NCBI RefSeq assembly: GCF_008152325.1
Contig: NZ_CP042243.1
Coordinates: 935,026 to 999,025, forward strand
Direction: 5' to 3'
DNA: 64,000 nt
Source of the DNA: Crassaminicella thermophila
Lineage (GTDB): Bacteria > Bacillota > Clostridia > Peptostreptococcales > Thermotaleaceae
The notes beneath the pieces were generated by a model that searched no databases, had not been told where the DNA came from, and worked only from the letters and a program-made list of their open reading frames with translations. Shown here one piece after another: positions 19,486-28,424 of this stretch. The translations under genes were made by a program, and so were the position numbers. Every line of letters begins with the position of its first letter. Within the stretch, counting starts at the first letter, position 1.

Positions 19486-21828
19486 ATGGATACAAAACAT
19501 AAAGTAAAAATTTCAATCAGAGATTTGGTAGAGTTTATTCTTCGCTCTGGTAATATTAGTACAAATTTTTCAGGGAGTAGCAGAGCTGTTGAAGGAACAA
19601 AAGCACATAAAAAAATACAGAAAGCTAGTAAAGAAAAATATGAAGCAGAGGTTACTTTAAAATTAAGTCTAGATTACAAGGATTTTATATTGGAAGTTGG
19701 AGGAAGAGCCGATGGAGTTATTTGTGATAATGGCGTTGTAACTATTGATGAAATTAAAACTACTGTGGCTCCACTTGAGATAATTGATGAAAATTTTAAC
19801 CACCTACATTGGGCTCAAGCTAAATGCTACGCATACATATATGCTAAGCAATATGAACTTGATAGTATTAACATCAGATTGACGTATTATCAACTTGATA
19901 CTGAAGAAATAAAATATATAGATAAAACTTTTACCTTTGAAGAACTTAGAGTATTTTTTTACGATATTACAGATAAGTATTCTGTATGGGCTAAAATGAT
20001 TTTAGATTGGAAGGCTAAGAGAGATGCTTCTATTAAGAGATTAGAATTTCCTTATAAAGCTTATAGGAAAGGACAACGTGAATTAGCAGTAGCAGTTTAT
20101 AAAACAATTGCAAATGGTAAAAAACTCTACGCTCAAGCACCAACTGGTATAGGAAAAACAATATCCACAATATTTCCTTCTATTAAGGCAGTTGGGGAGG
20201 GGTTAACTTCAAAAATATTTTATTTAACTGCAAAGACTATTACACGTACTGCTGCACAAGATGCGTTTGAACTGATGAGAGAAAATGGATTAGAGTTTAA
20301 AACTATAACTCTTACTGCTAAGGAGAAAATTTGCTTTTGTGATGAAACTAATTGTAATCCAGATACTTGTGAATATGCACGAGGCCATTTTGATAGAGTA
20401 AATGATGCAATTATGGATATATTAAAGAACTCTAATGAATTGACGAGAGAAACTATAGAACGATATTCTAGAAAGTATAACGTATGCCCTTTTGAGTACT
20501 CATTAGATTTAACATCTTGGGCTGATGCAGTCATATGTGATTATAATTATTTATTTGATCCTAATGTTTCTTTGAAAAGATTTTTTTCAGATACAGGTGG
20601 AGACTATACTTTTTTGATTGATGAAGCACATAATTTAGTGGATAGGTCAAGAGAAATGTTTTCGGCAGAGCTTTATAAGAAGCCTATTTTAGAATTGAAA
20701 AAAGCTACTAGAGATAAGAAACCTAAACTTTCAAAAGCTTTAGACAAAATAAATAAGTTCATGCTAAAAATGAAAAAAAACTGTAATGAATTATACTATA
20801 TAAGCAAGGAAAGCCCAGATGGTATATATGGATTATTAATGAAGTTTATAAAAGAGGCAGAAGAATGTCTGCTTAGAGAAAAAGAATTAGAAGAATATGA
20901 AGAGTTACTTCAGTTATATTTTGATGTTCTTATGTTTATAAAGATATTGGAATTATATGATGAAAGATATATAACTTATGTTGAAAAAATAAATAATGAT
21001 GTAAAGATAAAACTATTTTGTATAGATCCATCATATTTACTAAGTGAGGTATTAAAGAAGGGGAAAGCCACAGTATTTTTCTCAGCTACATTAATACCTA
21101 TGAATTATTATCACAATATATTAGGTGGAAAAGAAGATGATAAATTTATACGGTTAGATTCTCCGTTTGATGTAAATAATAGATGCTTATTAATCGCAGG
21201 GGGTGTTTCTACTAAATATCGTCAAAGGGAGATGAGTTATTCTCATATTGTAAGTTTTATAGGTCGAGTTATTGAAGAACAAAAAGGCAATTATTTAGTT
21301 TTTTTTCCTTCATATAAATATATGAATGCTGTTTATGAAATGTTTAATAAAGAATACCCTGATATAAATACGTATATTCAAGAGCCTTCTATGACTGAAT
21401 ATGAGCGTGAAGATTTTTTAAAATTATTCAAGCCAAATCCTAAAAGTAATACATTAGGATTTTGTGTATTAGGAGGAATATATTCTGAAGGTATTGACCT
21501 TAAAGATGATAGGCTTGTTGGTACTATTATAGTGGGAGTAGGATTACCACAAATGTGTTTAGAAAGAGATATTATAAAGGATTATTTTCAAGATAAAAAT
21601 AATATGGGGTATGAGTATTCTTATATGTATCCTGGAATGAATAAGGTTTTACAGGCAGCTGGAAGAGTAATTAGGTCTGAAACGGACAAGGGTGTAATAC
21701 TATTGATAGATGAAAGATTTACATATAGCAGTTACAAAAAATTGTTTCCAAAAGAATGGTTTCCTTATATCAATGTAAATGAAAATAATATAGGAAGATG
21801 TATTAATGCTTTCTGGAATAAGAAATAA
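19486..21828 (+). CDS. PD-(D/E)XK nuclease-DinG/XPD-type helicase fusion
   Basis: 780 residues. The first 190 or so resemble a RecB/Cas4-like nuclease: VGGRADGVI followed by TIDEIKTT gives the D...D/E-x-K pattern. The helicase part has Walker A APTGIGKTI (near residue 225), a DEAHN box (near residue 381), and cysteines in KICFCDETNCNPDTCEYA plus NVCPFE, consistent with the XPD/DinG [4Fe-4S] cluster. The C-terminal motif VI is QAAGRVIRSETDKG. It is probably a 5'-3' DNA helicase with nuclease activity in repair. ATG 19486 is preceded by a weak AAGG; TTG 19477 is an alternative start. Confidence 0.82.
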   Translation: MDTKHKVKISIRDLVEFILRSGNISTNFSGSSRAVEGTKAHKKIQKASKEKYEAEVTLKLSLDYKDFILEVGGRADGVICDNGVVTIDEIKTTVAPLEIIDENFNHLHWAQAKCYAYIYAKQYELDSINIRLTYYQLDTEEIKYIDKTFTFEELRVFFYDITDKYSVWAKMILDWKAKRDASIKRLEFPYKAYRKGQRELAVAVYKTIANGKKLYAQAPTGIGKTISTIFPSIKAVGEGLTSKIFYLTAKTITRTAAQDAFELMRENGLEFKTITLTAKEKICFCDETNCNPDTCEYARGHFDRVNDAIMDILKNSNELTRETIERYSRKYNVCPFEYSLDLTSWADAVICDYNYLFDPNVSLKRFFSDTGGDYTFLIDEAHNLVDRSREMFSAELYKKPILELKKATRDKKPKLSKALDKINKFMLKMKKNCNELYYISKESPDGIYGLLMKFIKEAEECLLREKELEEYEELLQLYFDVLMFIKILELYDERYITYVEKINNDVKIKLFCIDPSYLLSEVLKKGKATVFFSATLIPMNYYHNILGGKEDDKFIRLDSPFDVNNRCLLIAGGVSTKYRQREMSYSHIVSFIGRVIEEQKGNYLVFFPSYKYMNAVYEMFNKEYPDINTYIQEPSMTEYEREDFLKLFKPNPKSNTLGFCVLGGIYSEGIDLKDDRLVGTIIVGVGLPQMCLERDIIKDYFQDKNNMGYEYSYMYPGMNKVLQAAGRVIRSETDKGVILLIDERFTYSSYKKLFPKEWFPYINVNENNIGRCINAFWNKK

Positions 21829-21841
21829 GGAGGAGATAAAA

Positions 21842-22504
21842 ATGATAGATATTCGAATCTCTAGTGAATTAAAGGAAATTTGTCCAAATATAGCGTTAGG
21901 ATGTATACAAGCAAAAGTAAGTTTAGAAAAAGATATGAAAGATTTGTGGAACGAAATTAATAGTGTTTGTGAAGAACTTAAAAATAAAATAACCTTACAG
22001 GAAATATCTAAGTTACAAAATATAAAAACATCAAGAGAAGTATATAAAAAATTAAGAAAAGATCCTACAAGATATAGATTATCTTCAGAATCTTTATTAA
22101 GAAGAATCATAAAGGGAAATGAACTATATAAAATAAATAATATTGTAGATATAAATAATCTAATTTCAATTACTTCATACTATTCTGTTGGATCTTACGA
22201 CATAGATAAATTAAAACCGCCTATCATCTTTAGCATTGGAAAAGAAGGACAACCATATGAAGGCATTGGAAGAGGACAGATTAATATTGAAAATTTGCCA
22301 GTACTTACTGATGAAATAGGACCTTTTGGCAGTGCTACAAGTGATTCAGAAAGAGCAATGATTACAATGCAAACAAAAAATGTCTTTATGAATATTATTT
22401 CATTTAATGGAAAAGACCAGTTGATGAAGTATATAGATTATGGAATAGAGCTTTTAGAAAAATATGCAAAAGCAAAAGAAACTATGAGCAAGATTATAGA
22501 ATAA
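21842..22504 (+). CDS. B3/4 domain protein (tRNA-editing domain-like)
   Basis: 220 residues resembling the B3/B4 domain of phenylalanyl-tRNA synthetase beta chain, found as a free protein in many Firmicutes. Recognised blocks are DPTRYRLSSESLLRRI, SYYSVGSYDIDKL and GPFGSATSDSERAMI. Free B3/4 proteins are thought to hydrolyse misacylated aminoacyl-tRNA. GGAGGAG precedes ATG 21842; the gene starts 13 bases after the helicase stop and probably shares its transcript. Confidence 0.82.
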   Translation: MIDIRISSELKEICPNIALGCIQAKVSLEKDMKDLWNEINSVCEELKNKITLQEISKLQNIKTSREVYKKLRKDPTRYRLSSESLLRRIIKGNELYKINNIVDINNLISITSYYSVGSYDIDKLKPPIIFSIGKEGQPYEGIGRGQINIENLPVLTDEIGPFGSATSDSERAMITMQTKNVFMNIISFNGKDQLMKYIDYGIELLEKYAKAKETMSKIIE

Positions 22505-22527
22505 CCCCTAAGTTTAGGGGTTATTTT
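22503..22527 (+). terminator. Terminator after the B3/4 gene
   Basis: AACCCCTA (22503-22510) pairs with TAGGGGTT (22515-22522), followed by ATTTT. The hairpin begins at the stop codon. Confidence 0.8.
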
Positions 22528-22544
22528 GGAAACAAGATAGTATA

Positions 22545-22988
22545 CTAGTGAATATCTATTTTTCTTTTGTGAACTTTTGACTTTTCTAATTTTGGTAAAG
22601 TAATTTTTAAGACTCCATTTTTAAAAGAAGCATTTATTTTTTCTTCATTTACATTGTCAATATAAAATCTTCTTTTAAATTCACCATAACTTCTTTCACG
22701 TCTTACATAGTTATTATTTTCATTTTCTATAGTTTCTTCTCTTTTAGCACGAATTGTTAAATAATTATTTTCATAGTCAATATCAATAGCTTCTTTATTA
22801 ATACCAGGTAAATCAGCTTCAATTGTATATTCGTTTTCTGTCTCTTTTAAATCAACTTTAAAAGCATTGCCAAAAGTAATCATTGGAGCAAAAAAATCAT
22901 CATCAAAAAAGTTATTGAAAAGCTGATTAAAATAATCATTTCTTTTTTCTAAAGAATTGTTTCTTTTAAAAGGAACCATACCAAACAT
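22545..22988 (-). CDS. Hsp20/alpha-crystallin small heat-shock protein
   Basis: 147 residues. The alpha-crystallin domain runs from about residue 40 to 140, with TIEADLPGINKEAIDIDYEN and the signature FKNGVLKITLPK near the end. The N-terminus with NDYFNQLFNNFFDDDFF is typical of clostridial Hsp18-type holdases that bind unfolding proteins without ATP. AAGGAGG precedes the ATG. It is alone on the minus strand; I see no CIRCE or CtsR box nearby. Confidence 0.93.
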   Translation of the reverse strand: MFGMVPFKRNNSLEKRNDYFNQLFNNFFDDDFFAPMITFGNAFKVDLKETENEYTIEADLPGINKEAIDIDYENNYLTIRAKREETIENENNNYVRRERSYGEFKRRFYIDNVNEEKINASFKNGVLKITLPKLEKSKVHKRKIDIH

Positions 22989-23091
22989 TAAAAAAGCCTC
23001 CTTATAGTTTTTGTTTACTTAATTATTTTAACCAAGTATATTTTAATTTATGATACTGGTAAAAATATCCTAAAAATTTTTTGAAAGCATT

Positions 23092-23135
23092 TTGTGATGC
23101 AAATCATATTTTATGGAGAAAATAAAGTTTATAAT
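23092..23135 (+). promoter_or_regulatory. CRP/FNR-family (HcpR-like) operator and promoter
   Basis: TTGTGA (23092-23097), six bases, then TCATAT (23104-23109) is close to the TTGTGA-N6-TCACAA site of the HcpR branch of CRP/FNR regulators. A perfect -10 TATAAT lies at 23130-23135 with no -35. The site centre is about 41.5 bases before the expected start, the classical class II activator position. It faces the cupin-reductase genes. Confidence 0.6.
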
Positions 23136-23181
23136 AAAAACAAGAATTAAGAAAAAAAGAAATTGAAAGTGAGGAGTTATA

Positions 23182-23505
23182 ATGATTGAAAAGGTATTTA
23201 AATATAGTGTTACAGATGAAAAAGTGGTGGAGAAGATTATCATGGATGAGAATATTAATTATATCCATATGGTTTTTAATAAAAACCAAGGACTACCAGA
23301 GCATTTTTCAAACTCAAATGTTTATATGACAGTACTCAGAGGTACATTATCGATAAGACTAGATGAACAAGATGTACATGAATATAGAAAAGGTGATATT
23401 TTACAAATACCATATAATACAAAGATGAATGTAAACAATTTACATGATGAAGTTTTAGAATTGATTGTAGTTAAAGCCCCAGCTCCTATAAATTATAAAA
23501 AATAA
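23182..23505 (+). CDS. Small cupin-domain protein
   Basis: 107 residues forming one cupin barrel: LPEHFSNSNVYMTVLRGTLSI followed by YRKGDILQIPYNT. The metal-binding histidine pattern is only partly kept. A GAGGAG site precedes the ATG. It is the first gene after the HcpR-like site and ends 13 bases before the siroheme reductase-like gene, so both are likely co-transcribed. The ligand is unknown. Confidence 0.78.
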   Translation: MIEKVFKYSVTDEKVVEKIIMDENINYIHMVFNKNQGLPEHFSNSNVYMTVLRGTLSIRLDEQDVHEYRKGDILQIPYNTKMNVNNLHDEVLELIVVKAPAPINYKK

Positions 23506-23518
23506 AGGAGTGCTTATT

Positions 23519-24196
23519 ATGATGAAAGCACCAAAATATGCAGTTCTTCAAAAAATAAGGGAAGGTAAAAGGACTTATGGGATTACTCCACGTATTCCTG
23601 GAGGGTTTATTAAACCAGATCAGTTAATGCATATAGCACAAGTAGCAAAAAAGTATAATGGCATTATAAAAATAACATCAGGACAAAGAATTTCAATACT
23701 GGGTTTAAAACCTGAAGATGTTGATAAGGCTTGGAAAGATCTTGATATGGAACCTGGTGTTTTATCACCTTATTCTGTTAAGAATGTAGAAATGTGCCCT
23801 GCATCATTTTGTAAAAGAGCCAAGCAGAATTCTTTAAAACTAGGTATGAGACTTGAAAAGAGATTTTATGGAGCATCAACTCCAAACAGAACAAAAATTG
23901 GAGTGGTAGGGTGTAGAAACTCTTGTACAAGTGCTTATTCAAAGGATATTGCAGTTATTGGAGATGTTGAGGGGTATATAGTTACAGTCGGAGGAAGTGC
24001 GGGTTTTTATCCAAGGATGCCAGATGTTGTAGCTGAAAAATTATCAGAAGATGAAGCTTATTATATGGTTGAAGCTATATATGAATATTACACGAGAGAA
24101 GCTGAGATGGGAGAAAAGTTAGGTCATTTTATCGATAGGATTCATTTTGAAAAATTCAAAGAGGGTGTTGAAGAAATATTTAAAGAAAAGATCTAA
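23519..24196 (+). CDS. Short nitrite/sulfite reductase-like protein (siroheme and 4Fe-4S)
   Basis: 225 residues, about the length of one nitrite/sulfite reductase repeat. The N-terminal half is the ferredoxin-like domain (GGFIKPDQLMHIAQVAKKY, ITSGQRISILGL). Cluster and siroheme cysteines appear as CPASFC and CRNSC, the latter followed by a YSKDIAVIG region. It resembles the small siroheme proteins of anaerobes whose reaction (sulfite, nitrite or NO-related) is not settled. ATG 23519 has AAGGAG eight bases upstream. Confidence 0.83.
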   Translation: MMKAPKYAVLQKIREGKRTYGITPRIPGGFIKPDQLMHIAQVAKKYNGIIKITSGQRISILGLKPEDVDKAWKDLDMEPGVLSPYSVKNVEMCPASFCKRAKQNSLKLGMRLEKRFYGASTPNRTKIGVVGCRNSCTSAYSKDIAVIGDVEGYIVTVGGSAGFYPRMPDVVAEKLSEDEAYYMVEAIYEYYTREAEMGEKLGHFIDRIHFEKFKEGVEEIFKEKI

Positions 24197-24311
24197 AGAG
24201 AGGCTGATTACAATTAGTAGAGTTTTAGGAGCTATTTAGAATATACTCATAATTTAAACAAAGATTAAAGTATGAAATATCAAAAAAATAAGTTATATGG
24301 AGGTTATAAAT

Positions 24312-24497
24312 ATGAAAATAACAAAGGACACTTTAATTAGTGATGTGTTAAAAATGAATCCTAAGGCTGCTGAAATTTTAATAGAATTTGGAATGGGTTG
24401 TCTAGGCTGTCCATCATCTCAAATGGAGTCATTAGAACAGGCAGCAGAAATTCATGGGATAGATCTTGAAAAATTATTAGAAGAATTAAACAAATAG
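24312..24497 (+). CDS. DUF1858 / hybrid-cluster-associated redox disulfide protein
   Basis: 61 residues with FGMGCLGCPSSQMESL, the CxxC-type motif of the DUF1858 (prismane-associated) family, which co-occurs with hybrid cluster proteins and nitrosative-stress genes. ATG 24312 follows TGGAGG; the longer frame from 24297 has no site. It lies 115 bases after the siroheme protein and probably belongs to the same HcpR-like regulon. Confidence 0.85.
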   Translation: MKITKDTLISDVLKMNPKAAEILIEFGMGCLGCPSSQMESLEQAAEIHGIDLEKLLEELNK

Positions 24498-24518
24498 AAA
24501 ATATCTAAGTGGGTGTTT

Positions 24519-24554
24519 TGAGACTGTTAAAAAATGAACTTTTTTAACAGTCTC
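24519..24554. terminator. Bidirectional terminator
   Basis: GAGACTGTTAAAAAA (24519-24533) pairs with the T-rich right arm ending GTCTC at 24554, loop about 5 bases. It separates the redox gene from the converging ABC permease. Confidence 0.85.
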
Positions 24555-24603
24555 AGACCTTAGATTCAATTTTTTTTTATTGAATGATTTTATGTGTTTA
24601 TTT

Positions 24604-25437
24604 TTATTTCATTAATCTTTTCTCTAGATAAGCTACTCCTTGATACATAAGTGCTGCCAATATGGCTAGTATAATGACACTTGTCATAACTAAATCAAGT
24701 TTAAAGACTTGACCACCGTAAACAATCAGATAGCCGATTCCTGCTTGAGATACTAAAAATTCTCCAACGATTACACCGACCCATGATAGACCAACATTTA
24801 TTTTAAGAGCGTTTATTATAGTAGGAATGCTTGCAGGAATGATTACCTTTTGCAGTATCTGAATTTTTGTAGCACCAAAGGTTTTAAGCATTTTGATTTT
24901 GTCTTTATCAACTTCCTTAAATCCTCCGTATACTCCTAAGATGGTAACTACAATAGATACAGTCATTGCAGTAACAATTATACCAGTTATTCCTGCACCT
25001 GCCCATAATATAATAATTGGTGCTAAAGCTGTTTTTGGTAATGCATTTAGTATAACCATGTATGGATCAAGAACTTTAGAAATAAAGTCAGACCACCATA
25101 GAAGAATGGCAATAATAGTTCCTGAAAAAGTTCCTAATAAAAACCCTACAATGGTTTCAAAAGAACTTATGCCAATATGTTTAAAAAGTGAACCATCTTT
25201 AGCAAGTTTTAAAAATAAATGCCACATTTGAGAAGGATAACTAGTAAGAAAGGTATCAATCAATTTTAATCTTGCTGCAATTTCCCAGAGAACAAAAAAT
25301 ATCACAATCAAAGCTATTTGTGTAATAAAAATTACTTTTTTTCTTTTCCTATGTTTACAAAGAAAATCAATATGTTCATGAGAAAATTTATTGTTTATAT
25401 TTTTAAACTGTGTATTACACATTATTTTATCTAACAT
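24604..25437 (-). CDS. ABC transporter permease (SsuC/TauC type)
   Basis: 277 residues with about six membrane helices; the cytoplasmic EAA loop is seen as LKTFGATKIQILQKVIIPASIPTI. The family takes up nitrate, sulfonates, taurine, pyrimidine precursors or similar compounds. ATG 25437 lies inside the end of the ATPase gene (11-base overlap) with AAGGAG upstream, so the permease was translated together with an intact ATPase. The ATPase is now split by the prophage, so this permease has lost its upstream promoter unless one lies in the prophage end. Confidence 0.85.
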   Translation of the reverse strand: MLDKIMCNTQFKNINNKFSHEHIDFLCKHRKRKKVIFITQIALIVIFFVLWEIAARLKLIDTFLTSYPSQMWHLFLKLAKDGSLFKHIGISSFETIVGFLLGTFSGTIIAILLWWSDFISKVLDPYMVILNALPKTALAPIIILWAGAGITGIIVTAMTVSIVVTILGVYGGFKEVDKDKIKMLKTFGATKIQILQKVIIPASIPTIINALKINVGLSWVGVIVGEFLVSQAGIGYLIVYGGQVFKLDLVMTSVIILAILAALMYQGVAYLEKRLMK

Positions 25438-25621
25438 GCACATCAAGCTCCTTCCATATTGTATTAAAATAATGTCTAAACTCGGGAGCTTCTCTAGATG
25501 AAAGAGGTGTTCTTTCGTTTTCAAGGGTTAAGTTTATTGTATGAATACTTTTGACAAATGCAGGTCTTTTAGACAATACAATAACGCGATCTGCCATAGA
25601 TATGGCTTCTGCTATATACAC
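25427..25621 (-). pseudogene. 3' fragment of an ABC transporter ATPase (SsuB/TauB type), split by the prophage
   Basis: Only the last 60 or so codons remain, reading IAEAISMADRVIVLSKRPA to HVR. In this family that stretch follows directly on the switch histidine (THDI-AEA), so the prophage entered just after the H-loop. The Walker A, Q-loop, signature and Walker B parts must lie beyond the right end of the prophage, outside the window. The junction is near 25618, where the reading turns from IAEA into unrelated sequence. Confidence 0.85.
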
Positions 25622-25626
25622 AAAAT
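25608..25626. other. Probable attL junction of the prophage
   Basis: Similarity to the ABC ATPase stops at about 25618 (GCTATATACAC on the plus strand) and the recombinase terminator starts at 25624. The crossover must lie in this short stretch. The second site (attR) is outside the window, so the shared core cannot be defined. Confidence 0.7.
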
Positions 25627-25661
25627 GGCTACCATGTTTAATTTAAAACATAGTAGCCATT
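25624..25661 (-). terminator. Terminator of the serine recombinase gene
   Basis: The arms 25624-25639 and 25646-25661 pair over 15 of 16 positions (one C-A mismatch). It lies between the recombinase stop and the attachment junction, reading on the minus strand into TTTTGTG. Confidence 0.75.
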
Positions 25662-25664
25662 CTA

Positions 25665-27281
25665 TTATTTCTGGCAAAATATATTTATTTCAATTTTTTC
25701 TCCATCCCATGTAATACTATCAATAATCTGCTCTAATATTTTTTTCTGCTCATCAATTGTTAAATTTTCAAAATCAGTTGCAAATTTACGAATAGAAGAT
25801 TCTACTAATTCTAGATTCATCTGCTCAAGCAGAGTAGATTCTTGTACTTCATCCATGTTATTAATTTTTTTCTTAATATCAGTTATTTTATTATCTAAAG
25901 CTTCTATTTGTTGAATTATATATTTTGAAGCAGTAGAATTTGCATTTTTAGCAAGTTGCATTGTTAGATTATTGATAGATTCTTCATATTTTTTAAGTTC
26001 TTTTTGAAGTCTATTTTTTTCAGATTCATGAGATTTTGTTAGATGCTTAATATTATCTTTTTTTCTAGCGAGCTCTTTGTAGAGTTTATTTTCATCAAAA
26101 GCTAATTTTTTAATTTCATTAACTATAAGATCATCTACAACCTTACCATTTACATTAGGTATATCGCATTTTGATTTTCTAGAACGTTCTTTTAACAAGC
26201 ATCTATAATAATAGTTTTTAACTTCTCCATTTACTGTTTTGTAAGATACTCTCATTTTAGAACCACAATTATTACATCTTAAAAGTCTTGTTACAAGACC
26301 ATATTTACCTGTGCCAGCTCTAGGAGCTTTGCTACTATTTTTATTTAATATATTTTGTACCTTAATCCAATCTCTGGAGGCAATAATACCTTCGTGTTTA
26401 CCAACAGCAATAATCCATTCCGATTCATCTTTTCTTACAACCTTAGTTTTTTTCTTCTGATTGTGTTTATTAAATACCATGAGACCATGTTTATTATCAA
26501 AATCAAATAAAGGAGCTGCTACGTCAGCATTAAGGTTTTGAAAGTATTCATAGATAATATCATCAGCTATACAATATACTGGATTAGTAAGAATTAATTT
26601 TAATGCACTTTTATCAAAATTATTTCTATTTTTAGTAGTTATACCATTTTCTAGTGTCCAACTTTCAAGCTTGGTAAGGCTTTGGAATTCTAGGTATTTA
26701 TTATATATTTTTTTCACTAATTCCAGTTCTTTAGATATAGGAGCTAGCTTATAAGCTTTCCTTTTAACTAAGTTTTCGTCATGATATATAATAGCTTCAC
26801 TTTTATACCCTGTAGGGGTTTTACCACCTAGCCAACGTCCAGAGCGTGCTAGTTGATACATGTTATCTCGAATACGTTCAGCAATAGTTTCTCTTTCTAA
26901 TTGAGCAAATACAGAAGATATATACATCATAGCACGACCCATAGGAGTAGAAGTATCGAATTGTTCTTTTATAGAAACGAAGCTAATGTCATTTTCTTCA
27001 AGAAGCTCCATAGTAGAAGAAAAATCAGATATGTTTCTACTGATACGATCAAGCCTATAACATATTAATATATTGAATTTCTTTTTCTTTACATCTTTTA
27101 TAAGTCTTTGAAATTCAGGACGATCTACATTGCCCCCAGAAAATCCTTCATCTTCATATACTAAAAATTCATCAATATTAAAATGTTTTTGCGCATATTC
27201 TTTACAAAGTTCTATTTGGTTTTGTATAGATTCACCTTTTCCAGTAAATTTACTTTTTCTACTATATATTGCTGCTTTCAT
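25665..27281 (-). CDS. Large serine recombinase (prophage integrase)
   Basis: 538 residues. The resolvase catalytic domain covers about 1-150, with YSRKS (Ser10 as nucleophile) and the conserved CYRLDRISRNISDF. The recombinase domain follows, with the zinc ribbon CNNCGSKM and YYRCLLKERSRKSKC near residues 340-385, then a long coiled coil (about 410-480) that controls the direction of recombination. Length and order fit phage integrases of the phiC31/TP901 class. AAAGGTG precedes the ATG. It sits at the attL edge and should insert and, with a directionality factor, remove the prophage from the ABC ATPase gene. Confidence 0.95.
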   Translation of the reverse strand: MKAAIYSRKSKFTGKGESIQNQIELCKEYAQKHFNIDEFLVYEDEGFSGGNVDRPEFQRLIKDVKKKKFNILICYRLDRISRNISDFSSTMELLEENDISFVSIKEQFDTSTPMGRAMMYISSVFAQLERETIAERIRDNMYQLARSGRWLGGKTPTGYKSEAIIYHDENLVKRKAYKLAPISKELELVKKIYNKYLEFQSLTKLESWTLENGITTKNRNNFDKSALKLILTNPVYCIADDIIYEYFQNLNADVAAPLFDFDNKHGLMVFNKHNQKKKTKVVRKDESEWIIAVGKHEGIIASRDWIKVQNILNKNSSKAPRAGTGKYGLVTRLLRCNNCGSKMRVSYKTVNGEVKNYYYRCLLKERSRKSKCDIPNVNGKVVDDLIVNEIKKLAFDENKLYKELARKKDNIKHLTKSHESEKNRLQKELKKYEESINNLTMQLAKNANSTASKYIIQQIEALDNKITDIKKKINNMDEVQESTLLEQMNLELVESSIRKFATDFENLTIDEQKKILEQIIDSITWDGEKIEINIFCQK

Positions 27282-27368
27282 ATTATCACCTTTCTAGGTA
27301 TTGTTACATTAATTATATGATTTTTAGAGAAAAAATAAAAGCTACCTGAAAGTAGCTTTGAAATTAAA

Positions 27369-27959
27369 TTAATTACCAAAGGCTTTAGCCATTTCTATTA
27401 AATTTCCAGTAATTGCATTTACTAAATCTTCATCAGCTTTAATTATCCAAGAATTATCTTGTTTCACAAGATGTATATTCACATTCTTTTTAACCATAGG
27501 AATGTCTTCACTATTTATTTTATCAAGAAACATTGTTTCTATCATAGAATCCATTTTGTCTTGATTATTATTTTCACTAAAAGCATTAGACAAAGCTAAT
27601 GTAAAAGCTTCTTGTATTAATTCCCTTGTTACTTTACCTAGATTTGGTACAGTTATTTCAGTTTCAACAACAGCAGTGTCATTTTCTATTTTAGTATTGA
27701 TTATATTGTATTTAAGTTTGCTAAAAGTTTTTATAAAAGCTTTTGTAAGTTTTTCATCTTCTTTTTCTTCAAAATCTTTTTTTATTTTCTCCATACTAAA
27801 ATTTTCGCTATCTATTATGTAATTCATAGCTTCTGTAAAGTTTCCACTTTTATATGAATCTAAAAAAGACTTTACTGTATTCTCAGGTTTAGGACCTGAA
27901 CAAGCAACAGTTAGCATTGTTAATATTGCAATTAATAAAAAACTAATAATTTTTTTCAT
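27369..27959 (-). CDS. Prophage lipoprotein, unknown function
   Basis: 196 residues. A lipoprotein signal peptide ends in LTVAC, with Cys at about 20, followed by SGPKPENTVKSFLDSYKSGNFTEAM, the pattern of NTF2-like DUF4878/DUF5105 lipoproteins. The protein should be anchored outside the membrane. ATG 27959 has GGAGGA upstream; a longer reading starts with TTG inside that site. It is transcribed away from the structural genes and next to the repressor, so it is a candidate for expression in the lysogen. Confidence 0.7.
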   Translation of the reverse strand: MKKIISFLLIAILTMLTVACSGPKPENTVKSFLDSYKSGNFTEAMNYIIDSENFSMEKIKKDFEEKEDEKLTKAFIKTFSKLKYNIINTKIENDTAVVETEITVPNLGKVTRELIQEAFTLALSNAFSENNNQDKMDSMIETMFLDKINSEDIPMVKKNVNIHLVKQDNSWIIKADEDLVNAITGNLIEMAKAFGN

Positions 27960-27994
27960 TAGAAATTCCTCCAAAAAATTAATTTAAGATAATA

Positions 27995-28363
27995 TTAAGC
28001 AAATTTTGTATTTTTCACAACCCATTTTTTAATGGCAATATTAGCCCAAAATCCATAAATACCTAAAGTAATAAAACATAATAGTAAAATTTTAATCCAT
28101 TGACCGAACAATCCCATTGCTGTTCCAGTAAATTTTAGTCTCCTACCTTCAATAACTGTGTGTTCTGCAATCCATCTTTCTTTTAGGCATACAGCCCATG
28201 GTAAACATATTCCAGCAGTGAATACAGTAATTAAAAAGCCTAATATACTTATTCCGACAAGACCAAGTAAACCACCATCAAAATATGATTCTGAAGCAGA
28301 AGATGATGTTTGTATATTTGTATTAATATTATTAATGTTTATATTCATATCTGCATTTGTCAT
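27995..28363 (-). CDS. DUF898 (YjgN-like) membrane protein
   Basis: 122 residues: a polar, asparagine-rich start, then three hydrophobic helices with FGQWIKILLLCFITLGIYGFW, the conserved core of DUF898. The protein is short for the family. It lies 35 bases upstream of the lipoprotein on the same strand, so both probably share a transcript. Two Spo0A-box-like repeats lie 60 to 100 bases before its start. Function is unknown. Confidence 0.7.
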   Translation of the reverse strand: MTNADMNININNINTNIQTSSSASESYFDGGLLGLVGISILGFLITVFTAGICLPWAVCLKERWIAEHTVIEGRRLKFTGTAMGLFGQWIKILLLCFITLGIYGFWANIAIKKWVVKNTKFA

Positions 28364-28424
28364 CCTTTCGTCACCTCCTTTTCCAAAGCAAATTATATAA
28401 TAATTATTATGTCAAAATCCTCAA

